DNA of 64,000 nucleotides, taken from an uncultured Eubacteriales bacterium (GTDB lineage: Bacteria; Bacillota; Clostridia; Oscillospirales; CAG-382). The first letter of the stretch is position 1, and the number at the start of each line of letters is the position of its first letter. The DNA is taken from assembly GCA_934446675.1 (NCBI GenBank), contig CAKSEL010000008.1, positions 61,893 through 125,892 on the forward strand, written 5' to 3'. The notes beneath the pieces were generated by a model. That model was not told the DNA's origin, did no database searches, and worked only from the letters and a program-made list of their open reading frames with translations. The translations under genes and the position numbers were made by a program. This document shows, piece after piece, positions 8,336 through 18,300 of the stretch.

Positions 8336-9283
8336 ATGAAAACAGTAATACTTGACGCAAAGACACTCGGTGAGGACATGAGTTTTTCCTCGCTCGAAAA
8401 GGTATGCTCGCTTACGGTATACGGCGCGACTCTCCCCTGCGAAATACAAGACCGCGCACGGGAGGCCGAGTGCATAATCATAAACAAAGTAAAGCTTACC
8501 GCAGAAATACTCGAAAAACTGCCTTGCTTAAAGCTTATCTGCATTACCGCAACGGGTTTTGACAATGTGGACGTCAAATGGTGTTCGGTTCACGGCGTCG
8601 CCGTCTGCAACGTATGCGGATATTCAACGCAGTCAGTAGCTCTGATTACGGTTTCGCTTGCGCTGTCGCTTATAAACCATCTGCCTTCGTTTGACTCATA
8701 CGTAAAAAGCGGACTTTACACGCAAAGCGGAATACAGAACAAGCTCACTCCTGTATTTCACGAGCCGTCCGCGCTGACATGGGGTGTTATCGGTTACGGG
8801 GATATAGGCAAGGAAGTCGCACGCATTGCGGAAAGCTTCGGCTTTTCGGTGCTGTATTGCAGAAATACTCCCGACGGCGCGCAAAACTGCGTTAACATTG
8901 ACGAATTGCTCACTAAAAGCGACGTTGTTTCTCTCCACGTTCCGGCAAATGCAAAAACTGTAAATCTCATAAACAAAGAACGCCTTGAAATGATGAAGGA
9001 CGGAGCGGTTCTCGTGAATGCCGCACGCGGTGCCGTGACCGATGAGGCTGCCGTCGCAGATGCCGTCCTTTCGGGTAAGCTCTCCGGGTTCGCGACAGAT
9101 GTCTATACAACCGAACCTTTCCCGTGCGGTCACCCTTTTGAAAAACTCCGCAGCCTTGACAATGTTATTTTCACTCCTCATATGGCTTGGGGCGCTTATG
9201 AGGCTCGCGTAAGACTTATCGACGAAGTCGCTCTCAACATCTCCGCTTTCCTCTCCGGCTCCTCCCGCAACCGCGTGGACTAA
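8336..9283 (+). CDS. D-2-hydroxyacid dehydrogenase (NAD-dependent)
   Basis: 315 aa. Rossmann motif GVIGYGDIG at about 150-158, the catalytic Arg region LVNAARGAVTDE, the Glu in DVYTTEPF and the catalytic His in FTPHMAWGAYEAR are all present. Closest in pattern to hydroxypyruvate/glycerate dehydrogenases; the exact substrate is not readable. GGAG ribosome binding site before the ATG. Divergent from the rhamnose operon. Its stop codon is the first base triplet of the tandem repeat that opens repeat copy A. Confidence 0.88.
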   Translation: MKTVILDAKTLGEDMSFSSLEKVCSLTVYGATLPCEIQDRAREAECIIINKVKLTAEILEKLPCLKLICITATGFDNVDVKWCSVHGVAVCNVCGYSTQSVALITVSLALSLINHLPSFDSYVKSGLYTQSGIQNKLTPVFHEPSALTWGVIGYGDIGKEVARIAESFGFSVLYCRNTPDGAQNCVNIDELLTKSDVVSLHVPANAKTVNLINKERLEMMKDGAVLVNAARGAVTDEAAVADAVLSGKLSGFATDVYTTEPFPCGHPFEKLRSLDNVIFTPHMAWGAYEARVRLIDEVALNISAFLSGSSRNRVD

Positions 9284-9985
9284 AAGTACGCGCTTTAAAA
9301 GTACGCGCTTTTCTGAAGAAAAGCTGAGCGCTCTAAAGAGTGTAAACAAAAGACTTTAATAGCCCTTAAATTAAAATAAAGCTGTTGGCAGCTCTGTGCC
9401 GCCAGCTTATACCGTCCGCAGTCGAACAGCAGGACTGCGGACTCAGATATAAATAAGGTGCCAAAGTAAACTATGGAAACTGTGTACTATGGGCAGTTTT
9501 AGAAAGTGATATTACTCAGCACCACCCAAACATAAAACTATAATTCAGCAAAGTCATCTTGCCGTAGGCAAGCTGGGCAGAAAAGTAAGTCCTGTTGACT
9601 GCGAAATAACGCATAAAAATTGCATTTTTGCACACAAAATAAAGTTTACGCAGACCGCAGCGTGACATGGCATAAGGGTTAAAGCTGAGATAAACAAATT
9701 TTGCTTAGATACCAACCCCATCCGCGCGCCTGTCGCGCGGCGATTTTGCATCACAGTTTTGTGGACAGTGCAAAATTAGGATTTTTGAGTTTTCGGAGGC
9801 GTATTTGGTTTTGGTGGGCAAAATCCTCCCGTAGCCACGCCTTCGCGGCGGCGTCTGAGCCGCGAAAATCTTTTGACCACCTTTTCGATTCCGAAAAGTA
9901 GGCGTATAAAGTCGCACTTTGAAGAATATTTCCCGTTTCAGCCCAAAATAATCTACAATCACCCAAACATAAAGTTACTTGCACT
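9281..9985 (+). repeat. Dispersed structured intergenic element, copy A
   Basis: Non-coding stretch between the dehydrogenase and addB, matching copies at 14655-15377 and 44225-45102 (both on the other strand). It opens with two exact 15-bp units (9281-9295, 9296-9310; TAAAAGTACGCGCTT) that include the stop codon. Conserved parts in order: hairpin GCTTTTC-GAAAAGC, hairpin 9414-9442 (GTCCGCAGTC/GACTGCGGAC), hairpin CTTGCC/GGCAAG (9558-9572), the conserved GTTTACGCAGACCGCAG stretch from 9644, hairpin CCGCGCG/CGCGCGG (9722-9740), paired GGATTTT/AAAATCC arms. It lacks the T-tailed terminator hairpin of the other copies. A 14-base motif CACCCAAACATAAA occurs at 9523 and again at 9960. Short open frames inside are not convincing genes. 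Confidence 0.8.
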
Positions 9986-10055
9986 TGCGCAAATGTAAAA
10001 AATATAGTAAAATAAAAACAGAATCATTTAAAACCCTGCGCGGAGGTAAAAAGAC

Positions 10056-13000
10056 GTGTTGTACCGTGTGTTCGGCAGAAGCGGAAGCGGAAAAACCAAA
10101 TATATATTTGAAAAAGCAGCGGAATGTATCGTAAATAAACGCCATGCATTTTTTGTCGTGCCCGAACAGTCCGCAGTAAAAACCGAAACCGAAATAATAA
10201 AAAAACTCGGAAATGAATCAAATAGCTTTGTCGAGGTAATCAACTTCAAAAGACTGTGTAACCGCGTTTTCAGACAGACCGGCGGACTTGCGGCAAAACA
10301 TCTCGAAAAAGGCGCGGATAAAATTGCAATGCTCTGCGCACTCGACTCGGCAGGAGATTTTCTCGGAGAATATAAACAAAGCGCGCATGATACTGACTTT
10401 GTAAAAAAGGTGCTCGAAACCGTAAACGAACTCAGCGCGTCGGCTCTGTGCTCAAAAGACCTTGAAAAAGCACTGTCGGAACTGCCCGATTCTCCCGAAT
10501 ATGCGGCTACGCGCGCAAAAATTTCCGATATTGCCCTTATCGCCGCGGCGTATGAGGCTCAGAACGCCGAGATCACCGGCTCTTACGGAGATATTTACGA
10601 TAAACTCTGCGAAAAATTGCAGGACAGCGCGTTTTTTGCCGGTAAGACCGTGTTTTTCGACGGATTTTACGGCTTTACCGCAAAGGAAATAAAAATAATC
10701 TCGTATATTGCCGAGGACGCAGACGAGGTTTACGTCACGCTGCCTTGCGAAAAGGACTGCCGCGACGAAATATTCACGCGCACTTCAAAAGCCGCGCAAA
10801 GTCTGCAAAAGCTTGCCGAACGCGCCGATATACAGATCTGCGACATTGAACTCAAAGAAGATTTCAGGCACCGCGAAGGCAGCGCGCTAAGGCTTTACCG
10901 CGACGGATTTTCTTCGGATTCACTCGCCGCAAATATTTCCGAAAACAACGCAAATACCGAAAAAGACGGACTTGAAATATTGTCCTGCCGCGATATATAT
11001 TCCGAAGCAAAGGCGGCGTGTGCCGTTGTATGCAGTCTTGTGAGAAAAGGAGCGAAATATTCGGATATATGTATCTGTGCAAGAGCCTGCGCCGACTACG
11101 ACGGTATTCTCGACGCGGTTTTCAGAAAGGCGGGCGTTCCTCTCGGATTTGACAAGCCCGAAAAACTCACCGACAGCGCGCTTTACTATCTCGTGTGCTC
11201 GGCATTCGACTGCGTTTATACAATGAATCCCGACGCGGTATTAAACTACGTAAAAACAGGGCTTTCCGGCGTTTCTGACGTTGACGCGGATATGTTTGAA
11301 ACCTATGTCAGAACATGGGATATAGATACAAGACAGGTGCTTTGCGGCGAGGACTGGAGCATGAATCCTCTCGGATATACCGACGCGCCCGCGGACAAGA
11401 ACGTGCTTGACGCCGTGAACCGCGCAAAACGCACTGTTTATACCTGTCTTGACGGATTCAGAATGTTGCTCAAAGGTGCGGAGACCGTAAAAGACTATGC
11501 TCTTGCGGTGTGGCATCTTCTCGGCGACATACAAAGACAGAGCGGAAAAACCTCCTTTGACGACAAAAGCGGCGGTATTCAGCTCGATCTGCTCTGCAAA
11601 TGTCTTGACATTATCGTAAATACCGCAGGAGAAAAATGCGTAAATACGGCAATGTTTTTAAATATGTTCAAGCTGTGCGCAGAGGACTGCGACACGGGAA
11701 AGATTCCCGAACGCGCGGACTGCGTAATGTTCTCCCCGGCTGAGCTTGTAAGAGCCTCAAACGTCAGATACATGATACTTCTCGGCGCAAACGACGGCAT
11801 ATTCCCGTCTGGCAGCCACTCTTCGGGACTTATTTCCGACAGGGAACGTCCGCTGCTTGCAAAATACGGTCTTACACTTCCCGACGCCGGCGATACACTT
11901 GCCTTTGACGAACTGTTCTTAGCTTACAGCGCGGTATGCAGTGCGTCGGAGCGTACTTACATTCTGTTTTCAGAACAGACAAGCGCCGGAGAAAGAATGT
12001 TTCCGTCCGTAATATGTCAAAGCGCGTCAAGGCTTACCGGAAACGGAATCAAAGCATTTGACGAAGACGACATCGGCGGCGCATACTGTTCGGACGAATT
12101 GCTGTTTGAGGAATATATCACCATGAAGAACAGTCCGCAGAAAAGTGCGGCGGAAAAATACCTCTCGTCAAAAAAAGACTTTGCAAGCCGTCTTGAGTTT
12201 CTCGGTTCGGACTGCACTCAAAGCGAAAATCTGAATTCCGACAGCACAAAACTGCTGTTTGACGGCAATATAAGCACAAGCTATTCGCGGCTTGAAACCT
12301 ACAATCAGTGTCCGTTTTCGCATTTCTGCACCTACACGCTGCGCCTGCGTCCCGAACCAAAGGCAAAACTTGACGCTATTGAAGCAGGTTCTGTAATGCA
12401 CAAAATACTCGAGCAGTTTGTGCCGATGCTTGCAAAAAGCAAAAAAGACGGCAGGATTATGGACAGCGAAACGGCTCACGGCATAATTAAGGAACTGCTT
12501 TCGGAATATCTTGAAAAGATCACGCACGGCAACACCGAAAAGCTCTCAAAGCGTTTTAAGTACACGTATATGCGCCTGTCGCGTCAGCTTTTTGCTCTTG
12601 CCGACGCGCTTATCGAAGAATGTAAGGTAAGCGAATTTGAAACTGCCGGCGTCGAAGTGCCTGTCTCGGATTCGGCGGACATAAAGCCCGTGCCCATTGA
12701 CATCGGCAGCGGAGTAAAACTTTTCATAAACGGTCAGATAGACAGAGTTGACACGCTAAAAAAAGACGGAAAAACCTATATACGCATTGTCGATTACAAG
12801 ACAGGGCGCAAGCAGTTTAAGCTCGACAATATTCTGTCGGGGTTCAATCTTCAAATGCTGCTTTATATGTATTCAATATGCAATTCAAAAAATCCGATAG
12901 GCGGAGAAAATCCCGTGCCTGCCGGAATAATGTATTCGAGAGTATACGATCCCGACGCAAAGGAAAATTCGGGTTACGACGACGAGCTTCTCGTGTCCGA

Positions 13001-13355
13001 GCTTGAGGCTCGAGCATATTCAAGCGGTATGTTTACCGACGACGCGGAAATTCTGCTTGAGATGGACAGAACGGGCAGCGCGCGTTTTATTCCCGTTAAA
13101 TTCAAGGACGGCGAGCTTGCCGAAAAACAACCTGTAATGTCGGCGGAAAAGCTCGGGGAACTGCTGAATTTCGCAGCGCACACGGCGTCGGTTCTCGCGT
13201 CGGAAATATACTCCGGCGGCAAAAAAGCCGAGCCTTACATTGACAAAAACCTAAACGCCTGCACTTTCTGCAATATGCTGCCGGTATGTCAGGGATTTAA
13301 AACAAGCAGAAATGCGGCGTTCCAAAAGCACAAATTTTCCGAAAGTACAAATTAA
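10056..13355 (+). CDS. addB: AddB-type ATP-dependent helicase/nuclease subunit
   Basis: 1099 aa, starting at a GTG 9 bases after GGAGG. It forms with AddA the helicase-nuclease that processes double-strand breaks for RecA loading. The N-terminus has a Walker A motif (FGRSGSGKT) as in AddB. The C-terminal RecB-like nuclease is complete by eye: GQIDRVD, IVDYKTGRKQF (D and DxK) and the following QMLLYMY helix. Cysteines for the AddB iron-sulfur cluster are visible as NQCPFSHFC and CTFCNMLPVC. AddB usually sits directly before addA; here the next gene is convergent and unrelated, so addA must be elsewhere. Confidence 0.9.
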   Translation: MLYRVFGRSGSGKTKYIFEKAAECIVNKRHAFFVVPEQSAVKTETEIIKKLGNESNSFVEVINFKRLCNRVFRQTGGLAAKHLEKGADKIAMLCALDSAGDFLGEYKQSAHDTDFVKKVLETVNELSASALCSKDLEKALSELPDSPEYAATRAKISDIALIAAAYEAQNAEITGSYGDIYDKLCEKLQDSAFFAGKTVFFDGFYGFTAKEIKIISYIAEDADEVYVTLPCEKDCRDEIFTRTSKAAQSLQKLAERADIQICDIELKEDFRHREGSALRLYRDGFSSDSLAANISENNANTEKDGLEILSCRDIYSEAKAACAVVCSLVRKGAKYSDICICARACADYDGILDAVFRKAGVPLGFDKPEKLTDSALYYLVCSAFDCVYTMNPDAVLNYVKTGLSGVSDVDADMFETYVRTWDIDTRQVLCGEDWSMNPLGYTDAPADKNVLDAVNRAKRTVYTCLDGFRMLLKGAETVKDYALAVWHLLGDIQRQSGKTSFDDKSGGIQLDLLCKCLDIIVNTAGEKCVNTAMFLNMFKLCAEDCDTGKIPERADCVMFSPAELVRASNVRYMILLGANDGIFPSGSHSSGLISDRERPLLAKYGLTLPDAGDTLAFDELFLAYSAVCSASERTYILFSEQTSAGERMFPSVICQSASRLTGNGIKAFDEDDIGGAYCSDELLFEEYITMKNSPQKSAAEKYLSSKKDFASRLEFLGSDCTQSENLNSDSTKLLFDGNISTSYSRLETYNQCPFSHFCTYTLRLRPEPKAKLDAIEAGSVMHKILEQFVPMLAKSKKDGRIMDSETAHGIIKELLSEYLEKITHGNTEKLSKRFKYTYMRLSRQLFALADALIEECKVSEFETAGVEVPVSDSADIKPVPIDIGSGVKLFINGQIDRVDTLKKDGKTYIRIVDYKTGRKQFKLDNILSGFNLQMLLYMYSICNSKNPIGGENPVPAGIMYSRVYDPDAKENSGYDDELLVSELEARAYSSGMFTDDAEILLEMDRTGSARFIPVKFKDGELAEKQPVMSAEKLGELLNFAAHTASVLASEIYSGGKKAEPYIDKNLNACTFCNMLPVCQGFKTSRNAAFQKHKFSESTN

Positions 13356-13367
13356 CAGCACAAAGCA

Positions 13368-13391
13368 AGCCGCCGGCAAAAACCGGCGGCT
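13368..13391. terminator. Bidirectional terminator hairpin
   Basis: AGCCGCCGG/CCGGCGGCT with a 6-base loop between convergent addB and the stalk-domain gene, with T-rich sequence following on the plus strand. Confidence 0.7.
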
Positions 13392-13414
13392 CAAATTTTA
13401 TTATCTTATCTTTA

Positions 13415-14542
13415 TTACTTAAAGATTACAACCGACTTTGTTTCCTGTACCCACTGAACAACAGCGTTATAAGCCTCTGCAACGGCTCTTGCCGGTACGA
13501 GAGTTCTTCCGCCGACTATCTGTGCAGGAACATCAAGCTCAGCAATAACCTCGTCGTTCTTATAAAGCTCCTTGGAACCGATCGTAAGCTTTACAAGATC
13601 GTTATTGAGCACTGCGGTCACAGTCTTGGTTGAGTCGTCCCATTCAACAAATGCGCCGAGAGACTCGAATATTGCTCTGAGCGGCACAAGAGTTCTGCCC
13701 TCAAGTATAACGGGCGGCTGATCAAACGAAAGTCTTTCGCCGTCAACATACACTTTAATTGCGCCGGGTTCGGGATCGTCTGTTCTGTACTTTGCAAGAT
13801 GATCCTTAGCCTCGCCGTCCTTTATATTTGTTATTGTATACTCAAAAGCTCCGGCAGACGAACCGAGACAGGAGGCGCTGACTACTATATGAGCCTTGCC
13901 GTCCGCAAACGCGGAATCGAGAGCTACCTTTGTCTCGTGTGTTATTTTCTTGCCGTTATTATCGAGAGTTATTTCATAACGTCCGGACTCGGTCTTGTTA
14001 AATGTTACGGTAACAACATCTCCGCTCTTGAGTGCGAATACTCCCTCGCCCTGTGCCGAACCGAGCATACTGAAATCCTTTACGCCGTTATAGAATTCCC
14101 ACATATCTTTGGAAAATCTTATAAGGTTCATAAAGCCTTTATTTTCGGGAACCTTGCCTACCTTAAACATCTGCGGCTTTTCGAGCACGCCGATATATGC
14201 CCAGCAGTCTGTTCCGCCTGCAACTTCGGGAACCTTATCGAACTTAACGGTAATCGAAAGTCCGTCAACGGTATATGTATTCTTTGAAGCTACGCCGCCC
14301 CAGTTTTCGCCGTCCTGATAGTATCCGCCGTGGCTTACCTTTACGGTGCCGTCTTCATTTTCTGTAACGGTTACGGGAGAATTCTTTTCGACCTCCATTT
14401 TGCCGTTTTCCTCATCTGTCGGGACAACGATATTATAGCCGTTGCCGACAATCCAGTTTTTTGTATCCTCGGCACTGCACACAACTGCCGCAGCAGCGCA
14501 GAGAAGAACAGACGCGAGAATTACTGAAAGTATTTTTTTCAT
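13415..14542 (-). CDS. Secreted protein with C-terminal copper amine oxidase-like (stalk) domain
   Basis: 375 aa from the ATG at 14542, placed 8 bases after GGAGG; the start fits a signal peptide (MKKILSVILASVLLCAAAA, cleavage likely after VCSA). The C-terminal third (about 265-375) holds two copies of the GRTLVPLRAIFE / GRTLVPARAVAE pattern that defines the stalk domain common in secreted clostridial proteins. Residues 25-260 look like a beta-rich module with no recognised catalytic motif; it may bind a glycan. Monocistronic. Confidence 0.75.
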   Translation of the reverse strand: MKKILSVILASVLLCAAAAVVCSAEDTKNWIVGNGYNIVVPTDEENGKMEVEKNSPVTVTENEDGTVKVSHGGYYQDGENWGGVASKNTYTVDGLSITVKFDKVPEVAGGTDCWAYIGVLEKPQMFKVGKVPENKGFMNLIRFSKDMWEFYNGVKDFSMLGSAQGEGVFALKSGDVVTVTFNKTESGRYEITLDNNGKKITHETKVALDSAFADGKAHIVVSASCLGSSAGAFEYTITNIKDGEAKDHLAKYRTDDPEPGAIKVYVDGERLSFDQPPVILEGRTLVPLRAIFESLGAFVEWDDSTKTVTAVLNNDLVKLTIGSKELYKNDEVIAELDVPAQIVGGRTLVPARAVAEAYNAVVQWVQETKSVVIFK

Positions 14543-14654
14543 GTTTTTTACCTCCGGTTTTTCAATTTTATTTAATGCAATTATAACATACATATTTTAC
14601 TTTGTCAAACAAATATTACAAAAAAGAAGTAGATTTTTTATGCGGTTTTGGGGG

Positions 14655-15377
14655 ATTTGATGTTTTGCTGCTTTAGCGCTTGGCTGACTTTGGATTATTA
14701 GTGCGGAAACGGGTAGCTTTCTTCAAAGTGCAACTTTATATTTGCGCTTTTCTACGGAGAAAAGCGGTCGAAAAGCCGTTCAAGGGACTACTCGCCCCTT
14801 GACAATCCCCGGACGTGGAGGATTTCGCGCACCGAAACCATTTGCACCTCCGAAAGCTCAAAAATCCTCATTTTGCACTGTCCACAAAACTGTGCTGCGA
14901 AATCGCCGCGCGACAGGCGCGCGGATGGGGTTGGTTACTAAGTAAATGTTTTGATTGACACGGTTCGACTTTTTCGCCATGTCACGCTGCGGTCTGCGTA
15001 AACTTTATTTTATGTGCGCAAGTGTTGATTTTTATTGTTATTACGCAGTCAACAGGACACACTTTTCCGCCCAGCTCGCTTACGCGAGATAACTTTTACA
15101 AATGTTACTTTTATGTACAGCAAAAAACTCTGTGCGAAGTTTAACCTAACGCACAGAGTTATCTTTTAATTAAATTACCCTTTATTCTTAATTTCCATAG
15201 CTTGCTCACGCACCTGCTCATATCTAAGTTCGCAGTCCTGCTGTTCGACTGCGAACTGTACAAGCTGGCGGCAGAGAGTATCCCGCAATTCTATTCTAAA
15301 TTAAGGGCTGCTGTTTTCTTTGCAGCTTTCTTTTTAAAAAGAAAACGCGTACCCCTTCGCGTACTCCTTCGTACCCA
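14655..15377 (-). repeat. Dispersed structured intergenic element, copy B
   Basis: Second copy, read on the minus strand from directly after the stop codon of the phosphoesterase gene. Order: degenerate TACG-type tandem units (about 15340-15377), palindromic hairpin around a TTTTTAAAAA centre, hairpin 15227-15257 (AGTTCGCAGTC/GACTGCGAACT), T-tailed terminator hairpin 15126-15160, hairpin CTCGC/GCGAG (15075-15088), the conserved GTTTACGCAGACCGCAG stretch ending near 15003, hairpin CCGCGCG/CGCGCGG (14906-14924), arms GAGGATTT/AAATCCTC, and a CTTTTC/GAAAAG hairpin near 14750. No gene is recognised in it. Confidence 0.8.
15126..15160 (-). terminator. Terminator hairpin inside repeat copy B
   Basis: AACTCTGTGC/GCACAGAGTT followed on the minus strand by a run of T. 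It lies in the transcription direction of the phosphoesterase gene and probably ends its transcript about 220 bases after the stop. The same hairpin is in copy C at 44845-44879. Confidence 0.75.
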
Positions 15378-18300
15378 TCAATACTCAATGGGTATGCATT
15401 TAAGTGAATCAAGAGAGGAGAAGGCAAAGAGTTTGAGAGTACCGGAAACAGAGGACTTTACGGTTATGCTGCCGGAATTAAGAGCGACACCGAGAGAGAC
15501 AGCCGCAGCGGAAAGTCTGCCGTCGTCACCGTAAACAGCGGCTATAATATCGGCTTTGCCGTCATATTCGGAAGTAACGGAAATATCGCGGACAAATACG
15601 GTGTCTCCGTTTCCGATTTCAATAACGGTTTGGCTTTTGCCGACAAAACCGTATGTAAGAGTTGCGGTTCCGTCGGAATTTATTGCCGCACTGTCAAATT
15701 TTTCGCCGTTGAGAGTAAACAGATACAGCATATCTTCGGAAGTTGTAAACTCATATCCGTCGTTCGGCGTCAGCGTCAGCGTAAGCTTTGCGCTGTTGGA
15801 TTCAAACACACCGTCGGCGTCCCACTTTACACCCGTTACGGCAAAGTTTTGGCTCTGTTCGCTTAAAGTTACGCTTGTATCGGGCTTTGCGCCGATCTTG
15901 GGCGCAGTCACGGTAAGATCAGCCTTAAAAATACCAAGCTTGTCGGTAAATACAAGGTAATCCGTCATGCCGTTTGCTCCGAGAGTTTCAAAAGGATCGT
16001 ATCTGAGCGAAATTATATTGCCCGTCCATGCGTCTTTGCAGGAATCCTGCGAAGTAATGTCGATCTCAAAAATCTTCATTCCGTCAGCCTGCGCCGATTC
16101 CTTTAACGAAAGCGGAATTCTCGACTTGCTCCATGAATATCCCTGAACTGCCGTCGCAAAATATATAGAATCTCCGCCGGTTGTGCCGTTAAATCCGGCT
16201 TTCAGACGTACTATCGGGTACTTTTCGGCTTCGAACGACAGATTTGTGATTTCAAAGTTCAGGTCCGGGCTGCTCTTGCCGCTGTTGTCATAGTAAAATA
16301 CGCCGTTTTTAACGCTGCTCATTGCAACATATGCGTTAGGAATCCATGCCGACATATTTTCAAAGTAAAACTTTGGTTCGTCGCTGTAAACCGCATAGAG
16401 CGTCGTGTCGCCCTTTATCTCTACCGAAATATCGGCTCTTGAAGCATCTTTCGACGCGCTCCAGCCCATGAATATCTTTCCGTCAAGCACAGGTTTATAC
16501 GTGTCGGTATACGGAACATATATTTCGCCGACTACCGCCTCGCCTTCGGGTATATCTACGCCGTAACCGCCGTTTAAGTCATACGTCACCTTTACGCTCG
16601 GAAACGCATCTTCGCTTACGCACGACGCATATGCTCCGTCGGCATAAGTAATTCTCAGCATAAGCTTTCTGCCGCCGAATCCGGGAAGCAATTTAACTGT
16701 GTAGACCGCGTCCGTACTTACGACATCTCCGTTTACTATCCACTCTGCTTTTGCGCCGTCGGGCAGTGCGTTTCCGTTGTCGAGAGCCGTTACCGTGCTG
16801 CCGTTTTCAAGAGAAGAATAAACCATTGACGGTTCGGGAGTTTCCAGCCCTGCGCGTTTTGTTTCTATTATATAAAGTCCGGAGGACACAAACTTGCTTT
16901 CGGACATGAATTTTCTCGCCTTGATAAGCACCTTGTCGGAATAGATTTCGATGTACTGTCCCGTGGAGTATTCTTTTTCGTACTTTTGGTCTATGCTTGT
17001 GTCGCCGGAAGCCCATACAAGACAGCCCTCGTTGTAGTGAGTGAAATTCCTGCCGTTTTCATAAGGTCTTACAAACGTGGAATCAAGTCCGAGATTGCTG
17101 TGGGTATGTCCCGACGCAAAAAATACATTTTCGTGGCGGTTGAGAATTTCCGCGACCTCATCGGGATTCTGTATTCCGCTTGAGGTGAACGGTATAAACT
17201 CTCCGAAACCGACGTGGCTTATTACAAACGTAACTTTGCCGGACTTTTCCGCGTCGTACAGTTCTTCGTCAAGGAATTTCAGCTGTTCGTCGGTAACACT
17301 GTACGTAACTCCGCCGACGTCGGAGGGAGCCGTCGGATAAGGCACGGCAATCATTATGAATTTGTAACCGCCGACGGTTGCGGAGTAGAATATGTTGTCG
17401 CCGGTTCTCTTTATCTTTATGCCGTAATTGTCGGAAACAAAGTTAGTCTGCTTTGTAATAAACGCCTTGAATGAGTCAAAATCGTAGCCTATTGTCTGGT
17501 AAGCCGAGTTGTCGTACTCATGGTTGCCTATGCCGGCTATTGCGGGTATGCCCTTGCTGTTAAAGCTCTCGTCAAACCAGCTGTCAAGCGTTGTGTAGAA
17601 CTTTTCGCCTACACCGTTGTCAATAAGGTCTCCGTTTGCTATAACAAGATCGGGCGCGTTTTGCTGTATATCCTTTACGGCGTTTGCGCGGTTGACGGTC
17701 ATTTCCGGCCAATAGTCGTTCGCAAGATGAATGTCGGAGACCGAATATACCGTAAACAGCGGCTTTTCGGCGCTGTCCATGCGCTTGTTTTCGGGAATCG
17801 TGTACCAATAGCTTATATCGGGGCTGTCAGCTTTCTTAAAGGTCACGCAGAGCCTTGTCGCCTCTTTCGGGAACGCACGTCCGTAAGGCTGATTGTATGA
17901 GGCTGCGCCGTCGGCTATTGTTACGTCGCACAAAGGCGTGTAGCCGGAGAGTATGCCGTCGTCGTCAGCAAAGCATATCTGCGCGCTTGTATAGCCTTCG
18001 GTTTCGTCAGTGGTGTATATGTTTATGCTGCCGTATGCGCTGCCCTTTACGCTGTCGGCAAAAGTATACTTCAAAAAGCTCTGAGCCGAAACGGGAGTCC
18101 ATATTGCATAGAGCGTGACGTCGCCGTTTACTTCTACGCTGCTTACGGCGTTTGCCGAACCGTTTTTAAGCGCCCAGCCGCCGAATTCAAAGCCTTTTCT
18201 TTCGGGAATTGCCGCGCTGTCGGGAGTTACGCTTTTTTCAAGCGTGAAATAGTCCTCCGGAGCGCCGCTGCCGCCGTTTGCGTCATAGGAAATTTTGTAA

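Noticed and set aside
9554..9984. Short open frames inside repeat copy A (and similar ones in B and C)
   Set aside because: Frames are not kept between the copies, stops and indels differ, and start signals are missing; conserved hairpins explain the sequence better than coding.
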